This document shows, in pieces, positions 22,130-23,970 of a DNA stretch of 23,970 bases. The position numbers and the translations under genes were made by a program. Location of the stretch: assembly GCA_017457345.1 (NCBI GenBank), contig JAFTHR010000248.1, positions 1 through 23,970 of the forward strand, in the 5' to 3' direction. The notes under the pieces were generated by a model. It saw only the letters and a program-made list of their open reading frames with translations, was not told the origin of the DNA and did not search any database. Within the stretch, counting starts at the first letter, position 1. Each line of letters opens with the position of its first letter. This DNA comes from Clostridia bacterium. Its GTDB lineage: Bacteria > Bacillota > Clostridia > Christensenellales > Borkfalkiaceae.

Positions 22130-23137
22130 ATGAGCAAAATTACCGTTCCCGAAGGATATAAACCCACCCTCGGTATGTACGATACGCAAACGGCTATTGG
22201 AACGCTCAAAAGAACGTTCGAAGAAAAACTTTGCCTTGCACTCAATTTAAAACGGGTATCCGCCCCTTTGTTCGTTGATCCCGACACGGGCTTAAACGAC
22301 GATTTGAACGGTTTTGAACGCCCCGTTTCCTTCTCGGTAAAAGAGACGGACGGCAAGGCGGTAGTTGTGCACTCGCTTGCTAAATGGAAACGTATGGCGC
22401 TTTGGAATTACGGTTTCTCGGCAGGCGAAGGGCTCTACACCGATATGAACGCTATTCGGCGGGACGAGGAAATGGATAATCTCCATTCCATCTACACCGA
22501 TCAATGGGACTGGGAAAAAATCATCACCCCCGAAAGCCGCAACGAACGGTATTTGAAAACGGTTGTCAACGCCATTGTGGGTGCCATTTGCGATACCCTT
22601 GAAGTGCTCAAATGCCGCTATCCGCAACTCACCACTACCTTAAAAAGAGAAGTGACGTTTATCACCAGCCAAGAACTCGAAGATTTGTATCCAAACGAAA
22701 CGCCGAAGATGCGCGAAACGCTGTTCGTGAAAGAACACAAAACGGTATTCTTAATGCAAATCGGGGATAAACTTCGCTCCGGGAAACCGCACGACGGTAG
22801 AGCCCCCGACTACGACGACTGGTCGTTAAACGGCGATATTCTGTTCTGGAACGAACTGCTCGGCTGCGCGTTTGAAATCTCTTCTATGGGGATTCGCGTA
22901 AACGAACAATCCTTAGACTATCAATTAAACGCGGCGAACGCAAACGACCGCCGCGCCCTGCCTTTCCATAGCGCATTGCTCAGCGGCAAATTACCCCTTA
23001 CAATGGGCGGCGGGATAGGGCAATCCCGTCTTTCTATGCTCCTTCTTGAAAAGGCGCATATAGGCGAAGTACAAGTATCGATTTGGGACGAAGAAACCAA
23101 ACGCGTTTGCAAAGAAAACGGAATTGTACTTCTGTAA
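22130..23137 (+). CDS. asnA: Aspartate-ammonia ligase (AsnA-type asparagine synthetase)
   Basis: This 335-residue enzyme makes asparagine from aspartate, ammonia and ATP, and has the class II aminoacyl-tRNA synthetase fold. Family signatures include LFVDPDTGLNDDLNGFERPV, VHSLAKWKRMAL, GLYTDMNAIRRDEEMDNLHS, DQWDWEK and the ATP-binding motif GGGIGQSRLSMLLL. Length matches the family (about 330). The ATG at 22130 is chosen over an in-frame ATG at 22103 because GGAGG lies at 22120-22124. It is followed 15 bp later by the TrpB2-like gene and is probably co-transcribed with it. Confidence 0.97.
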   Translation: MSKITVPEGYKPTLGMYDTQTAIGTLKRTFEEKLCLALNLKRVSAPLFVDPDTGLNDDLNGFERPVSFSVKETDGKAVVVHSLAKWKRMALWNYGFSAGEGLYTDMNAIRRDEEMDNLHSIYTDQWDWEKIITPESRNERYLKTVVNAIVGAICDTLEVLKCRYPQLTTTLKREVTFITSQELEDLYPNETPKMRETLFVKEHKTVFLMQIGDKLRSGKPHDGRAPDYDDWSLNGDILFWNELLGCAFEISSMGIRVNEQSLDYQLNAANANDRRALPFHSALLSGKLPLTMGGGIGQSRLSMLLLEKAHIGEVQVSIWDEETKRVCKENGIVLL

Positions 23138-23152
23138 TTTAGGAGAACGAAA

Positions 23153-23970
23153 ATGAACGATAAACCGATTCCTTATAAAATCTATTTAGAAGAAGGGGAA
23201 ATGCCGAAACAATGGTATAACCTCCGTGCGGATATGGTGAATAAACCCGCACCGCTTTTGAACGCCGAAACCAAAAAACCTATGACCAAGGAAGAACTTT
23301 CGGTGGTTTTCTGCGAAGAACTCGTAGACCAAGAATTGAGCGAAGATCAAGCGTACTTCGATATTCCGGAAGAGATTTTGTCCTTCTATAAAATGTACCG
23401 CCCCGCACCGCTCGTACGCGCGTATTGCTTAGAAGAAAAACTCCAAACCCCCGCTAAGATCTATTATAAGTTCGAAGGGAATAACACCAGCGGCTCGCAT
23501 AAACTCAACTCCGCGATCGCCCAAGCCTACTATGCAAAAAAACAAGGCTTGAAAGGCGTGACGACCGAGACGGGTGCAGGTCAATGGGGTACGGCGCTTT
23601 CTATGGCGTGCGCGTACCTTGGGCTCGATTGCAAAGTATATATGGTAAAATGCTCCTATGAGCAAAAACCGTTCCGCAGAGAAGTGATGAGAACGTACGG
23701 CGGGAACGTCACCCCGTCCCCTTCCCCCACCACCAAAGTTGGGAGAGAGATTTTGGCAAAACACCCGAACACGAACGGTAGTTTGGGTTGCGCCATTTCC
23801 GAAGCCGTGGAAACGGCTTGCAGCACCGAAGGCTATCGCTACGTGCTTGGGAGCGTGTTAAACCAAGTTATGCTCCATCAATCCATTATCGGTTTGGAAA
23901 CGAAAATCGCGCTCGATAAATACGGTGAAAAACCGGATATTATGATCGGATGCGCCGGCGGCGGCTCTAA
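23153..23970 (+). CDS. TrpB2-like PLP-dependent enzyme (tryptophan synthase beta-like), truncated by window end
   Basis: The reading frame is open from the ATG at 23153 to the window edge (272 codons) with AGGAG at 23141. Visible features are EGNNTSGSHKLNSAIAQAYY with PLP-binding Lys117, TETGAGQWGTALSMAC and the phosphate-binding CAGGGS at the very end. The long N-terminal part before PAPLVRAYCLEEKLQ is typical of the TrpB2 subgroup rather than classical TrpB1. TrpB2 enzymes condense serine with indole and often lack an adjacent trpA. None is seen here, though the sequence stops. The family is usually about 450 residues, so roughly 40% lies beyond the window. Confidence 0.9.
   Translation, partial: MNDKPIPYKIYLEEGEMPKQWYNLRADMVNKPAPLLNAETKKPMTKEELSVVFCEELVDQELSEDQAYFDIPEEILSFYKMYRPAPLVRAYCLEEKLQTPAKIYYKFEGNNTSGSHKLNSAIAQAYYAKKQGLKGVTTETGAGQWGTALSMACAYLGLDCKVYMVKCSYEQKPFRREVMRTYGGNVTPSPSPTTKVGREILAKHPNTNGSLGCAISEAVETACSTEGYRYVLGSVLNQVMLHQSIIGLETKIALDKYGEKPDIMIGCAGGGS

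Overview
The window looks like chromosomal DNA from a Bacillota bacterium, most likely an uncultured member of Clostridia. This is an inference from gene content: secA next to prfB, a SigB/SigF-type sigma factor with STAS and GHKL partner-switching proteins, a PucR/CdaR-type regulator, AsnA-type asparagine synthetase, strong AGGAG ribosome binding sites, and near-consensus TTGACA-N17-TATAAT promoters. Most of the DNA is housekeeping. I see no phage, insertion sequence, CRISPR array, rRNA or tRNA.

Layout, left to right. 1-286 is a 138-bp tandem repeat with two full copies and a truncated third that runs up to the transketolase gene (tkt, +). A bidirectional terminator separates tkt from a two-gene minus-strand unit: a PucR-type regulator followed by a membrane-anchored PDZ/S41 protease. 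A divergent region with two good promoters leads right to a gene of unknown function. It encodes a polytopic membrane protein with a Glu/Tyr-rich tract and a conserved-looking C-terminal domain. Next come minus-strand genes. The first is a four-gene partner-switching module (STAS, degenerate GHKL-like protein, sigma factor, second GHKL-like protein). Upstream of it lie a 10-TM metal/arsenic-type permease, tsaD, prfB and secA. Beyond secA is a surface protein with 50-residue Cys-containing repeats and a C-terminal membrane anchor, then metK. A divergent promoter pair at about 17.9 kb separates metK from a radical SAM gene whose promoter would give an essentially leaderless mRNA. It is followed by an ABC-F ATPase. 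Convergent to that is an SPFH/band 7 membrane protein. The SPFH gene is divergent from an asnA plus TrpB2-like pair, and the TrpB2 gene is cut by the window end.

Functional themes are central carbon metabolism (transketolase), translation and protein export (secA, prfB, tsaD, ABC-F), methyl and amino-acid metabolism (metK, asnA, TrpB2-like), and a stress or developmental sigma-factor switch. The least conventional material is the 138-bp repeat, the four-gene sigma module with a kinase-like protein on each side of sigma, the Glu/Tyr-tract membrane protein, the near-leaderless radical SAM transcript, and a perfect palindrome over the SPFH promoter. None of these is shown here to be a new system. 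Each is flagged with a test.
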